Below, in pieces: positions 1-10,600 of a DNA stretch of 64,000 bases. The notes beneath the pieces are model-generated. The model was given only the letters and a program-made list of their open reading frames with translations. It searched no databases and had not been told where the DNA came from. The stretch's first letter is position 1; each line of letters begins with the position of its first letter. Both the position numbers and the translations under genes were made by a program. Source of the stretch: Stereum hirsutum FP-91666 SS1 (taxonomy: Eukaryota > Basidiomycota > Agaricomycetes > Russulales > Stereaceae); the NCBI RefSeq assembly GCF_000264905.1, contig NW_006763138.1, positions 1,637,254-1,701,253 of the forward strand, in the 5' to 3' direction.

Positions 1-345
1 GGTGGTATTTATATACACCCGGCTACCTTTCGTATTCTAGCCTTTATGGCGGAGTGGCTATAGCTCTCGACTTGTCGCCGATGTACCTTTTGTTGGCCTG
101 CCGCGTTTGTTTTTTCATCCCGTTCACTCGGTCTTGCAGACATTACTTTCAGGTCCAAAGCACTCAATTGATATATTTTGGCGCGGATGTTGGGTGTTTA
201 TTGCACAAAATCATGAATTGTAAAATGATACATTGGAATGTCGAACTGGGAGACCTCGGTCCAAAAACGTACATGGTGAGAGCTATAGCCACTCCGCCAT
301 AAAGGCTAGAATACGAAAGGTAGCCGGGTGTATATAAATACCACC
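1..345. repeat. Long perfect inverted repeat, truncated by window edge
   Basis: Bases 1-68 are an exact reverse complement of 278-345, with a 209-bp AT-rich spacer that has no recognisable gene. The left arm begins at the first base of the window, so the true ends, any target-site duplication and the full element size cannot be seen. Perfect 68-bp arms suggest a young MITE or foldback element, or the terminal repeats of a larger element. Base 346 onwards is unrelated to the arm. Confidence 0.8.
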
Positions 346-539
346 TGGGGTCTGGCCGCCTAACACCTTCCATTTCCGATCGTATCGCGTGCTCGGAGCT
401 GATTCCCGCGAGCCCACCAAGGCCCGAAACCGCCGAACGCAAGGGTCTTCTAAACCCGCTGGAAGTGACCCAGACGGTTACAGACGGGTTCCCTTTTAGG
501 GTGGATGTAACCGTTTGGTACGAGACTATGTGAGGGAGT

Positions 540-780
540 GAGTTCGAGGTTGGAGGCAAGGGAGAAAGATCTAGATAAGCGCGTGGGATCTCGATTCTCG
601 ATCGCGGAAGGTAATCTTATCTTATCCCTGGGCGCTAAGCCACATCCTGATCATGAGTCGTTCAACTTTCTTCAAGTTAACACCACCTCACGGCTCACCG
701 GGATTGTCCCTCGCCCAAGACGCTCAACGTGCTGATAGTGACACGGCTTTCTCGAATATTTCGATCATGAAAGTATAACA
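540..780 (+). pseudogene. Relic 5' copy of the 2OG-Fe(II) oxygenase gene
   Basis: This stretch matches the 5' flank and first exon of the oxygenase gene at 7590-7795. Shared blocks include CGCGTGGGATCTCGAT, GCGCTAAGCCA, GAGTCGTTCAACTTTCTT and TCCCTCGCCCAAGA. The residues read SLAQDAQRADSDTAFSNIS, against SLAQEAQRADSDTAFSNIP in the intact gene. It cannot be active: the ATG has become ATTG through an inserted T, and the intron 1 donor ATGTAAGT has become ATGAAAGT. I found no later exons downstream. It is in the same orientation as the intact gene and 6.9 kb away, with the NLR gene lying between. A partial duplication is the simplest origin. Confidence 0.7.
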
Positions 781-2625
781 TCTTCCTTGACTAGACGACC
801 ACCGCACGAACTTTATCTATGCCTCAGCTGCAGATACAGTATCATAAAGTTGCTTCCTTCTCATGGTCTGGGTTGAAACAAGAATCGAGTATCCCCTAGT
901 TCGATCCATAAAATAGTCCAGACAAGTCTGGCATATCAGCGTGCAGGAGGGCGGACGGTCTAGTATGCACATACTTACGAGCCCTTGGAGTGTTCGTTCC
1001 TATAGCGTGAAAGTATATTTGCTCGAGGGCATTACTTCATTTTCTTTCTCCAGTCTACATTATGCTCGAATTCTGTGGTCCGTACCACACCACGACGAGC
1101 ATGTCCCCTCGACGGAGTAGAGCTCGTGTAAGTTTCCACCAGGACTTATGGTGTGTGGAAGTTGGAGGAGAGGGCGACGGAGATAGCGACGGAGTATTAT
1201 GGTTCGTTCCTTCTCCATTCGTTGACTCTATTGGGCCTTACGATCCGTTTCGACGTATAAGTAGATGCCGGCAGGCGCATCGCAGGAGGGTCGGCCTGTA
1301 GTTTTGTGGTACCACGGTATGTTCCACCTACACAGCACCTTTTTCACCGTCCGACTGCTTATGGGAAAGATACGAGTAGGCGGATAGATGCAAGTAGGTG
1401 GCGAATATGAAAACGCTCCAGCAGTGGAGAATTACCTTTAGGGTGATGAAGGATCCATCGGGTCGTAGCCACGAGGTGCGTTTTCTTCTCAATATTGTAC
1501 CGGCCTTCATCCGGTACGCAGCGTGCTTTCATCCTACTCCGCACCCGATCGCTAACTTATCCTCACTCTCATATCCATATAATTTCTACATGACACATAG
1601 ACAGTCATCTGGAGCAAGACCTACCAATCCGTCGTCCTCATTGGCCCCGCCAGTGTTCAGACCTTCCTTCACGAAGAAAAGAAAGCACACTTGGCCACTG
1701 GCGCCTGTTAAGGTCTGCTCGCCTCCTCCCTCTCTCTTTAATCGACTATCCATAGGGTCGATGTCGTCTCTTCCACGGAACGAACTCTGTACATGAGATT
1801 TGCTGACATGCACTTTCTTTTGATTTCATTTTCCTTCTCGAACGTCGCGATGTGTGTGGCGTGGGCGTCTACTTAGGTCTCAACTTCCAATTTCCAACTT
1901 TCAACACTCCAATCGCAACTTCCGACTTTCAACCTCAAGGACGTAGACATGTCGATGGGCAGCTTCCCCCCCTTCTTCGTATTCCAGGATATCACGGCGA
2001 ATAGAAAGGTTTATGAGGCGTAGGCATGCGGACAATTCACTGTGCTGTTCGATGGTGGGATCCGGACGTGTTTTCATCCACGTGAACGTATATTCGCGAT
2101 TTTGGCTTATGTGGCGCCCTCTGTCGTCTTCCATCAATGTTCCTTCCCCGTCACCCGAACGCGTCAGTGGCCCGCCTGTTCATGTACGGACTCCCGAGAG
2201 GTATTGCGAGGACCGTTGGCGGACACGGGGATCACGATAGACCTCAGTAGGTATAGCAATTCGAAGGAGATATGGATGAGGAAGGAGCAGTTAACGAGGA
2301 AGGTAGATGCGGGGTTGGTTTGAGCCAACTTGCGTGGTCTCGGGCGGTCGTGAGTGATGGATGGAGGCACGGAAAGGGAAGAACTTCCAAAGTTGGGAAT
2401 AAACTTCGAAGAGAAGCGGTTTCGTGCGTCCCTGTCTGTGCGTTAGTCCGACTATCACATTCTCTAGTATTAATGTATGTGTTGTACAGTGTACAAATGA
2501 AGCTGCATGCAGAAACAATTTAAGATTGTTATTCGTAAGAATTGCGTATGTCGAAAGCCACCGTACATCCGAACCGTAGTGGCGAAGAAGAACAATCAAC
2601 CAACTCACTGCGACTCTCTGACGAA
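781..2625. other. Intergenic, no gene recognised
   Basis: About 1.8 kb between the oxygenase relic and the 3' end of the NLR gene. Only short ORFs in all frames (none above about 155 codons), with no motif or plausible exon chain. A short homopolymer-poor stretch near 1880-1935 repeats the block AACTTCCAA/ACTTTCAAC a few times. No tRNA or long repeat was seen. Confidence 0.5.
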
Positions 2626-5600
2626 CTATCTGCTGACTTCTTCCCCATGCCCCTCGCCGTGCACCTCTGTCTCCTGCGTTGTGACCTCCAACCTCTCCGC
2701 CTCTTCCAATCGACCCTGATCCCTGTACGTCCTCGCGAGACACTTGATGCTCCATAATGTGTCGGGATGCACCTTACCCAGCACCCTCTTTCTTGCCTCC
2801 ATCACCGTCACCTGGAGCTCCTCCGCCTCCGCCAATCGACCCTTCTCCCTGTATGTCAACGCGAGGTTCCCCATGGTCATCAGCGTGTCGGGATGCTCGT
2901 CGCCGAGCACCCACTTCTGCGTCTCCATCACCGTCACCCCCAGCTTCTCCGCCTCTGTCCACCGGCCCTGTCTGCTGTATGTCGACGCGAGGTTCCCCAT
3001 GGTCACCAGCGTGTCGGGATGCTCCTCGCCGAGCACCCGCTTCTGCGTCTCCATCACCGTCACCTCCAGCTTCTCCGCCTCTGCCCGCCGGCCCTGGTTC
3101 CAGTACGTCGATGCGAGGTTCCCCATGGTCACCAGCGTGTCGGGATGCTCGTCGCCGAGCACCCACTTCTGCGTCTCCATCACCGTCACCCCCAGCTTCT
3201 CCGCCTCTGTCCACCGGCCCTGTCTGCTGTATGTCGACGCGAGGTTTCCCATGGTCGTCAGCGTGGAGGGATGCTCCTCGCCGAGCACCCGCTTCCTCGT
3301 CTCCATCACCGTCACCTCCAGCTTCTCCGCCTCTGTCCACCGGCCCTGGCTCCGGTATGTCGATGCAAGGCTCCCCATGCTCATCAGCCTCCCGGGATGC
3401 TCCTTGCCGAGCACCCGCTTCCTCGTCTCCATCACCGTCACCTCCAGCTTCTCCGCCTCTGTCCACCGGCCCTGGCTCCTGTATGTCGACGCGAGGTTCC
3501 CCATGGTCATCAGCGTGGAGGGATGCTCCTCGCCGAGTACCCGCTTCCTTGTCTCCATCACCGTCACCTCCAGCTTCTCCGCCTCTGCCCGCCGGCCCTG
3601 GTTCCAGTACGTCGATGCGAGGTTCCCCATGGTCATCAGCGTGAAGGGATGCTCCTTCCCGAGTACCTTCTCATATTCCTTTATTGCCCACAACCCTACT
3701 GTTTCCGCATGCCCCCACCATCCATGGCGTATATATATGGACTGAAACCAGTGAGCAATGCTGGGATCAAGACTGCTGTCGGAATTAGCCTGTAACTCTT
3801 GCATGTGTGGAAGAAGTATCCGCGTGTAAGCAAGAGAGTCTGATGCGCTTAAGTCGTGAAACTGAAAAAAAGAAAGACAGAGGATGAGAGCAGCATGGAT
3901 GGGATATGTCTCTGTGGTACAAGCACGATGTCGACTCCAATCATGAACGAGACGATGGAATGATAGGTTGCGTTCGGGTGTGATTTCCACGAGGGAGTAC
4001 GAATTAAGGGCAGTGACGACACGATGAAAGGCCTTTGAGGTAGCTGCTGTGGGATCGACGAATGGCTGTAAGAAAGCTTGTACCCAGGATATTGCAGAGT
4101 CAGAGAGAGTAGTGACTTCAGGATTGAAGTGTGGAGCGCTGGAAGCCGCATTGATGAAGATAGCCCGAGGGATATTCTTGTGGTGTAGGAAGGAGCAAAT
4201 GAAGAGGAAGGTGGCCGCTTCCGGTTCGGTACGTCGGAGCTGTTCGAGGTTGATATCCCATGTGGTGTATACGGTTTTTCCATAGTCTTCGGGTTTTTGG
4301 TTAATGTCCTTGTACTCCTCCAATGTGTCGCGGCGATTAGAGACGAGCATTTTTCGGTATTGCTCGAGCGTACATGTCTCGTTGACTTGAAGATAAGCGG
4401 CGGCCTGAATAATCCCAAGAGCGAGGAAATCAAGCTCCTGTTTTTCACTGTAAGACACGCTATGGAATGCATCAGGTATGCCAATATCCATACCTCCACG
4501 ATTTGCGTGATGAGCTTGTCTGTCTTGGCTTCCTGAGGATCCGAGATGCGTGAACGCCGTGCAAACAAGTCTTTCGCATCCACCTCCGACATCCGCGAGA
4601 CCTCAAATGACCTATTATATATGTTGAGTTGTTTGTTGCGAGTAGTGATGATGATATTTCCGTGCGAGCACGCAGGAATATATTGTCGCAGGTTCAGAGT
4701 TGCGTCGTCGGCATTGTCCAGGATTAGAAGCCAACGGTCTCGAGTACGAACAAGCCAGTTGATGGTGTCCTGTGCTTTTTCTCCGAGCTTTTTCTCCACA
4801 GATATGCTTGCAAGATCCACTTCAAGAGTCGCTACCGAGCTGGCATCGACATACAGGACTTCTGAGAATCTGAAAGAAGGATTGAAAGGGGAAACTTAGT
4901 TTCTCGCTCAAAGGTACAGAGAGACACCGGGTGGGAATACCTGCGAGAATGACCCTCCGTCTGCAGTTGCGCGTTTGCCACGAACCTCCTCATGATCTCG
5001 CTTTTCCCGCTACCCCCGAGGCCATACAGAACAAACATAAGCTGTTCGTTCGTCAAGTCGGAGGAGAGATGTTCGTCCATGATAGATAGGATATCCTCTC
5101 GCCCCGTGAATACACGCGACGGCGGTGGGCAATACTTTCGCTCAATCGCTCTGTGCTGTTCGTCTGCGGCAGAAAGAGCCCCGCCTAATGATATAATTGG
5201 TTGTCAGTGCCTTGCTTTGCACTAACACAACTCGTCGGACATCTCACTCGCTTCGGAAACACCCAACGCTGCCTCCTGTTCCACCAAAACCCTTACCGAA
5301 CCCTCTAGCTTCTGCCTCACGTCTTCACTTTCCATGTACTTCTCCGCGTGCGACATCACATCGTCAAGCTTGTTCCACTCGTCCAGCGTAATATCCTGCA
5401 TCCCTTCTTCGACGTTGAACCGAAAGTATACATTTGGACGTGACTTGAAGCGGAATTGTAGGTCCTGATGCGTGTTTTCGGTGTCTGTAGCAATCTTGGT
5501 CAATGCTTTCGCAACTTTGAGCGGGATTATGTTTCCGATAACACCCTGTCTCTCGAGACGGATAGTTGGAAGCTTGCCCGTCCCGATACTGACGATGCAA

Positions 5601-6451
5601 GCGATGTTTCGGCCGGGGAAGACAAGTTCTGCTTCCTTGAGCACGACGAGACATGGATTATTCTGAGCCAGACCACCGTCAATATATTCCCTCTTGATGC
5701 CCTGGACCTGGATGACAGCGCGTTTGAAGAACGTCGGAGCTGCTGTGGTGGCACGGGCGGCTTCGACGATGGTGCAGGGGATGGGCAACTGGCCAGGGGC
5801 TTCGTAGGAGCGCAGGAGTGAGGGTATACGTCCGCTCATGTTTTTGGCTGGGACTGCACAGACGAACCTAGGGATCACAACGTGAGTAACACACGAACGT
5901 GGAGTTCAACTTAGAAGACGTACGTGCGACAAAGTTTGTCTCCTGTACGCGGATCCAAGATCCCAGGGCCAGTATCTCCGGTGTGGCGTTCAACAATCTC
6001 CGTCATCGCGGCCTCCAACCTTGTTGCACTGTACTGTCCATCTCCAAAATATTTCTTCTGTGAAAATATGCCCTCAGATAACTTCGCATACGCTTCGATA
6101 GCGTCTTCTATGGGCATGCGAAGGCGGCCAAGCATTAGGGCAATAAGGCTATGAGTTAAGCGCCGAGACGTTAGCCGCCCAAATGCAAGCCGTTATAACA
6201 CAGGCTTGAAGGACTCACCCTCCAGTACTTGTACCACCGATGAGATGGAAGTATTCGCAGGGGAGAGGCACTTTTGGAAGGTTCAACCTTGCTTTGACTG
6301 AGAGCAGGATCTTCTGTAGAATGTAGAGCGTAGACAATCCGCGTATGCCCCCACCATCTGCTCTCAGGGCAGTGTAAGTGCCGACATGCTAAGCAAGAGA
6401 ACTGCAAGAGAACGTACCAAGCGAGAGAAGTATCAGGCCTTTCTCCTGCAT
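2626..6451 (-). CDS. Patatin-NB-ARC-TPR NLR (PLP-1-like immune/allorecognition receptor)
   Basis: A three-domain fungal STAND/NLR protein of 1156 residues. Exons (minus strand): 6451-6418, 6357-6219, 6148-5924, 5867-5227, 5184-4941, 4869-4494 and 4437-2626; the total is a multiple of three with no internal stop. Residues 1-330 are a patatin-like phospholipase: the oxyanion loop DGGGIRG (12-18), the nucleophile elbow GTSTG (Ser55) and the DGG box (Asp196) are all present, so the Ser/Asp dyad looks intact. Residues 370-600 are NB-ARC: FTGRED lead-in, Walker A GLGGSGKS (401-408), Walker B WLLILDN (474-480) and IIITTRN. Residues about 815-1150 are eight 42-residue TPR_12 repeats. Proteins of this architecture (N. 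crassa PLP-1) trigger cell death on sensing non-self SEC-9 SNARE. That role here is inference from architecture; no SNARE gene was recognised in the window. The start ATG was chosen because it opens LILLSLDGGGIRG after a short intron. Confidence 0.9.
2665..3672 (-). repeat. Eight-unit 126-bp tandem repeat encoding TPRs
   Basis: The 3' part of the NLR exon is a head-to-tail array of 126-nt units (42 residues, pattern VLGxEHPxTLxTMGNLASTY). Units 1-7 are almost identical to each other; unit 8 is degenerate. A higher-order two-unit period is visible: units 4-5 and 6-7 share the GVTVMETQKWVLGDEHPDTL block. Differences cluster at a few positions: after HP, at the WN/RS/SR/RE pair after TY, and the R/W/L plus A/T sites after QGR. 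Confidence 0.9.
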
Positions 6452-7724
6452 GGTTTGCGACGCGCTCCGGAGTAATGTAGAAAGTATCAGTGTAGCAATC
6501 CAGATAGTATGAGAGTGAGGACGAGACGCAAGGTCCTCGAGGCGCCGTCAGGTATATACGGCACAGCCTGGGAGACGCTTGCGTGTCTAAACTTAGAAAA
6601 ATGCTGGGCAGGTATCTTTTACAGAGACAAAGGCCGCGAGGGAGTTCTTGTGTTCCTGGATAGTATTCCTGTACCACTAGCTGCACCTATCTCCTACTCA
6701 CACATCGGCTCGTTCCTCGCTGTCAGGCGTAAGAGAAGATTGCTACTCCCAAATGATTCTCTTTCCTAACACCACCAACCATGAACACATTATTTTGCTT
6801 TCGAATCGCTTCTTATCGTTAAATATCAACTATGTCGGACATAGAATGCGAAGGTCCTAGTAAGTGTGGTTTGTGGCGAGAGAGACGCGATATTCCGATC
6901 CAAGAGAACCACGTCAACATCCTAGTCGAATGATGTTGAAACCCATAGGGTGAACGCTTCGTGGAATCTTCGTGACGAAAGTCAAAAGGAGAGCTGAAAG
7001 TATTTGGTGTCGACAACTTGGCGACAGGGAAAGAAACTCTACCAAGACGAAGAGAGTGGCTATAAAGCTGACTTCAACTGAGGATATACAGGGTTCTCCG
7101 AGCCTACATAAGACCCTACGTAGAAGACAAGATTTACGAGAATTAGATGGTCCAGCTCGCACGACAACTCATGGGACACTCACCAAATATATAACCACTG
7201 GCGGCCGTGTTGATCCTCCGGTATCCTCATATCATTTGACACTCGCTCTCCACCGACACAGACTCGCCGTCATCCGGAGGATAAGATGACAGCCAAATAC
7301 GAGCTCAACGTCGACGAGCTATAGGCACTTCAAGACACACCTCGCAGACAGCCTGGGCTATGTATCGGAAAATATAGTTCCAGGACCAGCGGGAATATTG
7401 TCAGGACCCAGGTTGACGCAGGAGAAGCTCGCGGAGTCCATTGTGAGACGTGTGACTTTGATCAGCATAATGTACCCAGTGCAGTACAGTAGAACATCTG
7501 TAGATGTGGACTATTTTGAGCCAAGAAAACACAAAGTATTACAGGCCTTTCGTGAGAGGAAGTTGAAGTCCGAGGTTGGACGAGCGGAGACGATGGACTC
7601 GGAGGAAAGGAAGAAAGATAATCGCGTGGGATCTCGATCGCGATCTTATCTCCCGACGCTGAGCGCTAAGCCATATCACATCGTCCCTGAGTCGTTCAAC
7701 TTTCTTAACACCACCTCATTAGAG
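6452..7724. other. Divergent intergenic region between NLR and oxygenase
   Basis: Shared upstream region of two divergently transcribed genes, about 1.27 kb. A short interrupted palindrome, GATCCTCCGG...CCGGAGGAT, lies near 7212-7283. From about 7590 the sequence is the part duplicated at 540. The frame upstream of 7725 stays open back to 7398, but the oxygenase start is placed at 7725 because the residues before it show no family similarity. Confidence 0.5.
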
Positions 7725-9729
7725 ATGTCCCTCGCCCAAGAGGCTCAACGCGCTGACAGTGACACAGCTTTCTCGAATATCCCGATCATGTAAGTAGTTC
7801 GTCACTCTCAACTAAGGCAATCGTCACACGACGGGCATCTTGCTTGGGCCACACAGATATAAAGCTTTTGCGCTGCACTACTGAGATCCCTGCTAACATC
7901 TGCCTTGATCTTGGTTGTGTTCTGTGAATCGGCCCTTGAAGCGACTTGAAGGACGCCACAGATGTATCTCCTGCTAAACAAGTGGCTCTTGCGAAAGAGA
8001 TCCGCGATGCGTGTGTGAACGTTGGCTTCTTTTACGGTGAATCATCGTTCCTTGCTATCTGCTTTCTCTCCGAGAAACAACGACACTCATCACGCGGACA
8101 CTATGTCAAGTACTAATTCGATTTCTTCGTTTGCGTATTTTATGCTCGTCGGCCCAACTCGGAACTCAAGTGAAAAATCACGGTATTCCGGAATCGACGA
8201 TCGACACCGCCGTCGAACGTATGAAACAGTACTTCTCGCTTCCTCAGGAGGTCAAGATGGAGGTAAGTCGCTCACTCTTCTTTCTCTTTATCTCTTTGCG
8301 CAGGCGGAAAAGTCCAGCAAATAATCATTCGGCATGTCATATGCAGCACGAAATAACCAAGACCCCAAACTTCAAAGGCTACTCCGCCGTCCTAAGCTCG
8401 AACAACGACCCGAATGGCGCAGGGGACATGCACGAGGGTTTCGAGTTCGGATTTGAGCCGATACATCCTCCTGCTGCACCGGCTCTAGTCGATGGGGCGA
8501 CTACGCAGGAGAAAGGTGGCGTGATGGCCGGTGCGAATGCGTGGCCTAGGGAGGAGCATGCACCGGGGTTCAGGGAGGGGGTATTGGGGTATTAGTACGT
8601 GTTTCATCTTCCTGAACCGTTCTCAGGACAGGATAAGCCGCGAGTAGTCCAACACGAACTGACTGCACAATTCTTCTTCTTTTGATCCTTCCTTAGCCAT
8701 GCAGCAGTCGCACTCGGTCGTCTCCTCTTTCCGCTCTTTGCCCTTGCACTTGACCTTCCGGCTAACTTCTTTGATGACATGGTGTGTCTCGTCGCGCGGC
8801 TCGTGCTACTTCATTGCACAATTGTACTGACTTACGAGTGGGTTTACCACATACAGACGAAGAACTCCGCCGCTTTGATGCGCGTATTGCATTATCCGCC
8901 CCAAACGGGTCCCGTCGACGACCGAGTGCTGGGTATCGGTGCGCACACGGAGTAAGCTCCCATCGAATATTTCTCTCGCACTCGCAGTGCTCACTCTTGC
9001 GAGTTCATCGTATATCTTACATCCGCAGCTGGGAGGTACGTTCAGTGTCTTGACTTCGTTCTTCGAGCTTCATCGAACTGATATTCCCGCATCGGGAAGT
9101 GTTTCACGATCCTTTGGCAGGAACCTAAGATCCAAGCTCTTCAAGTTCTCAACACAGATAAGCAATGGATAGACGCGCCTCCCATCGAAGGAACGCTCGT
9201 CATCAAGTACGTCTGTTTATCCCCTTCCGTTCATTCCCATTCCTCTTCGCCTCTGTGACCCGAGAGCTCATGAACATGCTTTTATCCCAATAAAGTCTAG
9301 GAGATCAGTTCGCCCGCTGGACAAGTACATCCGTTCTTCTTTTATCGTGCATGAGGCTGTTGGACTGAGGCCTTCGTGTCGCAGATGATGTTTTCAAATC
9401 GACCGTACACCGCGCCATCAACCGGAGCGGCGTCCGTCGATACTCCATCCCTCTTTTCTTCGGCACAGACTACGACGTCAGGCTCGAGGTGCGTCTTCTA
9501 CCCTCATGACGATTACCCCATCGTGGTCGCTCTGATGTGTGGGTGTCGACTGGACTGACGGTGTTTCTCCCATGTATGGCGCAATTGTGCGGTATGGTGG
9601 CTACTGATGTGGCGAATCCTTGCGTAGCCTATTGCGAGCTGCGTGAGCGAGGAACGACCGCCGCGGTATGAAGTCGTGACGGCGGGGGAATATGTGAAGT
9701 CGAGGTTGAAGGCTACGTATGGGCACTGA
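7725..9729 (+). CDS. 2-oxoglutarate/Fe(II)-dependent dioxygenase, isopenicillin N synthase-like
   Basis: An oxidoreductase of 342 residues that should use Fe(II), 2-oxoglutarate and O2; the substrate cannot be read from sequence. Eleven exons: 7725-7789, 7942-8036, 8171-8262, 8347-8594, 8697-8781, 8857-8951, 9029-9035, 9100-9206, 9296-9324, 9385-9488, 9628-9729 (1029 nt). The N-terminal IPIIDL and KNHGIPE motifs are the DIOX_N domain. The facial triad is HTD (GIGAHTDWECFTILW) plus His in STVHRAINRSG; the 2OG-binding RxS is RYS. The Asp codon of HTD is split across intron 6 and completed by a 7-nt exon, CTGGGAG. Without it the frame is lost. It stands alone; no biosynthetic cluster partners were seen. 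A dead 5' copy lies at 540-780. Confidence 0.9.
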
Positions 9730-10348
9730 GCGCAGAGCGCTGCGTCCCATGTATCAGGGGGACTAAGTAGACAGGCCGCGGATATGGTCCGGCATTCAAT
9801 ATTCATAGATGAAGATGTGTTTTAGAAGAGCGTACGGCCGTTGCTCTTTTCTGGTGTAAGATCTCTGCTGGATTCATATTGTTCTCGTAGCTGTGTACGA
9901 TACCTGTAATCATCTAGAGCAGGAGCTCGTTGGCGTGGGATGGCCATGATCAGATATGTAGATCAGTGTACGATCATTGGTCTCGGTGTACATCGACGGC
10001 TACGTATGAGGAACCAGAAAATGGTACAAATAGGATACAATCGACGAGCACAAGGATGAATCTATGAATATATGTAAGACGCTAACTGCAACATTTCGAC
10101 GTCTAACCGCGAGAAAGAGCCTAATATCATAAGAACGAAACTCAAATTGGATATATAGATAGAACGAAGACGTCAGAGGACCCAACTCAAGCAGGAAAAA
10201 AAGAGAAGATGAAGACGCGAAATATTATTCCTACACCCTCTCAATTCACCCCGTCGTGGTTCACTAGTGCTCCTTAAAGCCACCCCGCTCCACAACCACC
10301 CTCTACTCCATGGAAGGACACTTCTACCAAAACCCTATTTCCTATTTC
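9730..10348. other. Intergenic, nothing recognised
   Basis: About 0.6 kb of 3' flank of the oxygenase and 3' flank of the next minus-strand candidate. No ORF of note, no repeat. Confidence 0.5.
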
Positions 10349-10600
10349 CTATTTCTTCCCGGAGTCCTTCGCCTTCTTCTTCGGTACGACAGGAACGGCA
10401 TGTGTGCCCCCGGGACCTCCGTACGCAGACGCCAAGGCCCCAAACGCCGCGGCGTAGTCTTTCTGTGGGGGTGAGGCGTGCGTTGGGTTTGAGCGGGCGT
10501 TGGTGGTGGAAGTGGAGTTGGAAGAGCGTTGGTTGTAATTGGATGATTTAGTGTTCGTGGAGAGAAGAGATACTGTAGATGAGGCAGGGTTGGAGGACAT
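10349..10600 (-). CDS. Small Ser/Asn-rich hypothetical protein (83 aa)
   Basis: Single-exon candidate of 83 residues, not assigned to a family. It starts MSSNPASSTVSLLSTN, is rich in Ser, Thr and Asn over the first half, contains DYAAAFGALASAYG in the middle, and ends in a Lys-rich tail PKKKAKDSGKK. It would be disordered and basic at the C-terminus. A second minus-strand candidate of the same size and layout lies at 12408-12662, also starting MSS and carrying KKKDSGK, which is the main reason for keeping both. No TATA or strong start context decides the call. Confidence 0.4.
   Translation of the reverse strand: MSSNPASSTVSLLSTNTKSSNYNQRSSNSTSTTNARSNPTHASPPQKDYAAAFGALASAYGGPGGTHAVPVVPKKKAKDSGKK

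Noticed and set aside
2665..3672. CRISPR-like regular spacing
   Set aside because: The units are directly adjacent coding repeats without spacers, in a eukaryotic gene.
2744..3795. Three long overlapping plus-strand frames and one minus-strand shadow frame over the NLR repeats
   Set aside because: They are alternative frames of the 126-bp TPR repeat, whose length is a multiple of three, so all frames stay open. Only the minus-strand TPR frame carries a known protein pattern.
7398..7724. N-terminal extension of the oxygenase in the same open frame
   Set aside because: The extension has no family similarity, and in the relic copy the similarity also covers untranslated-looking sequence, so the ATG at 7725 is preferred.
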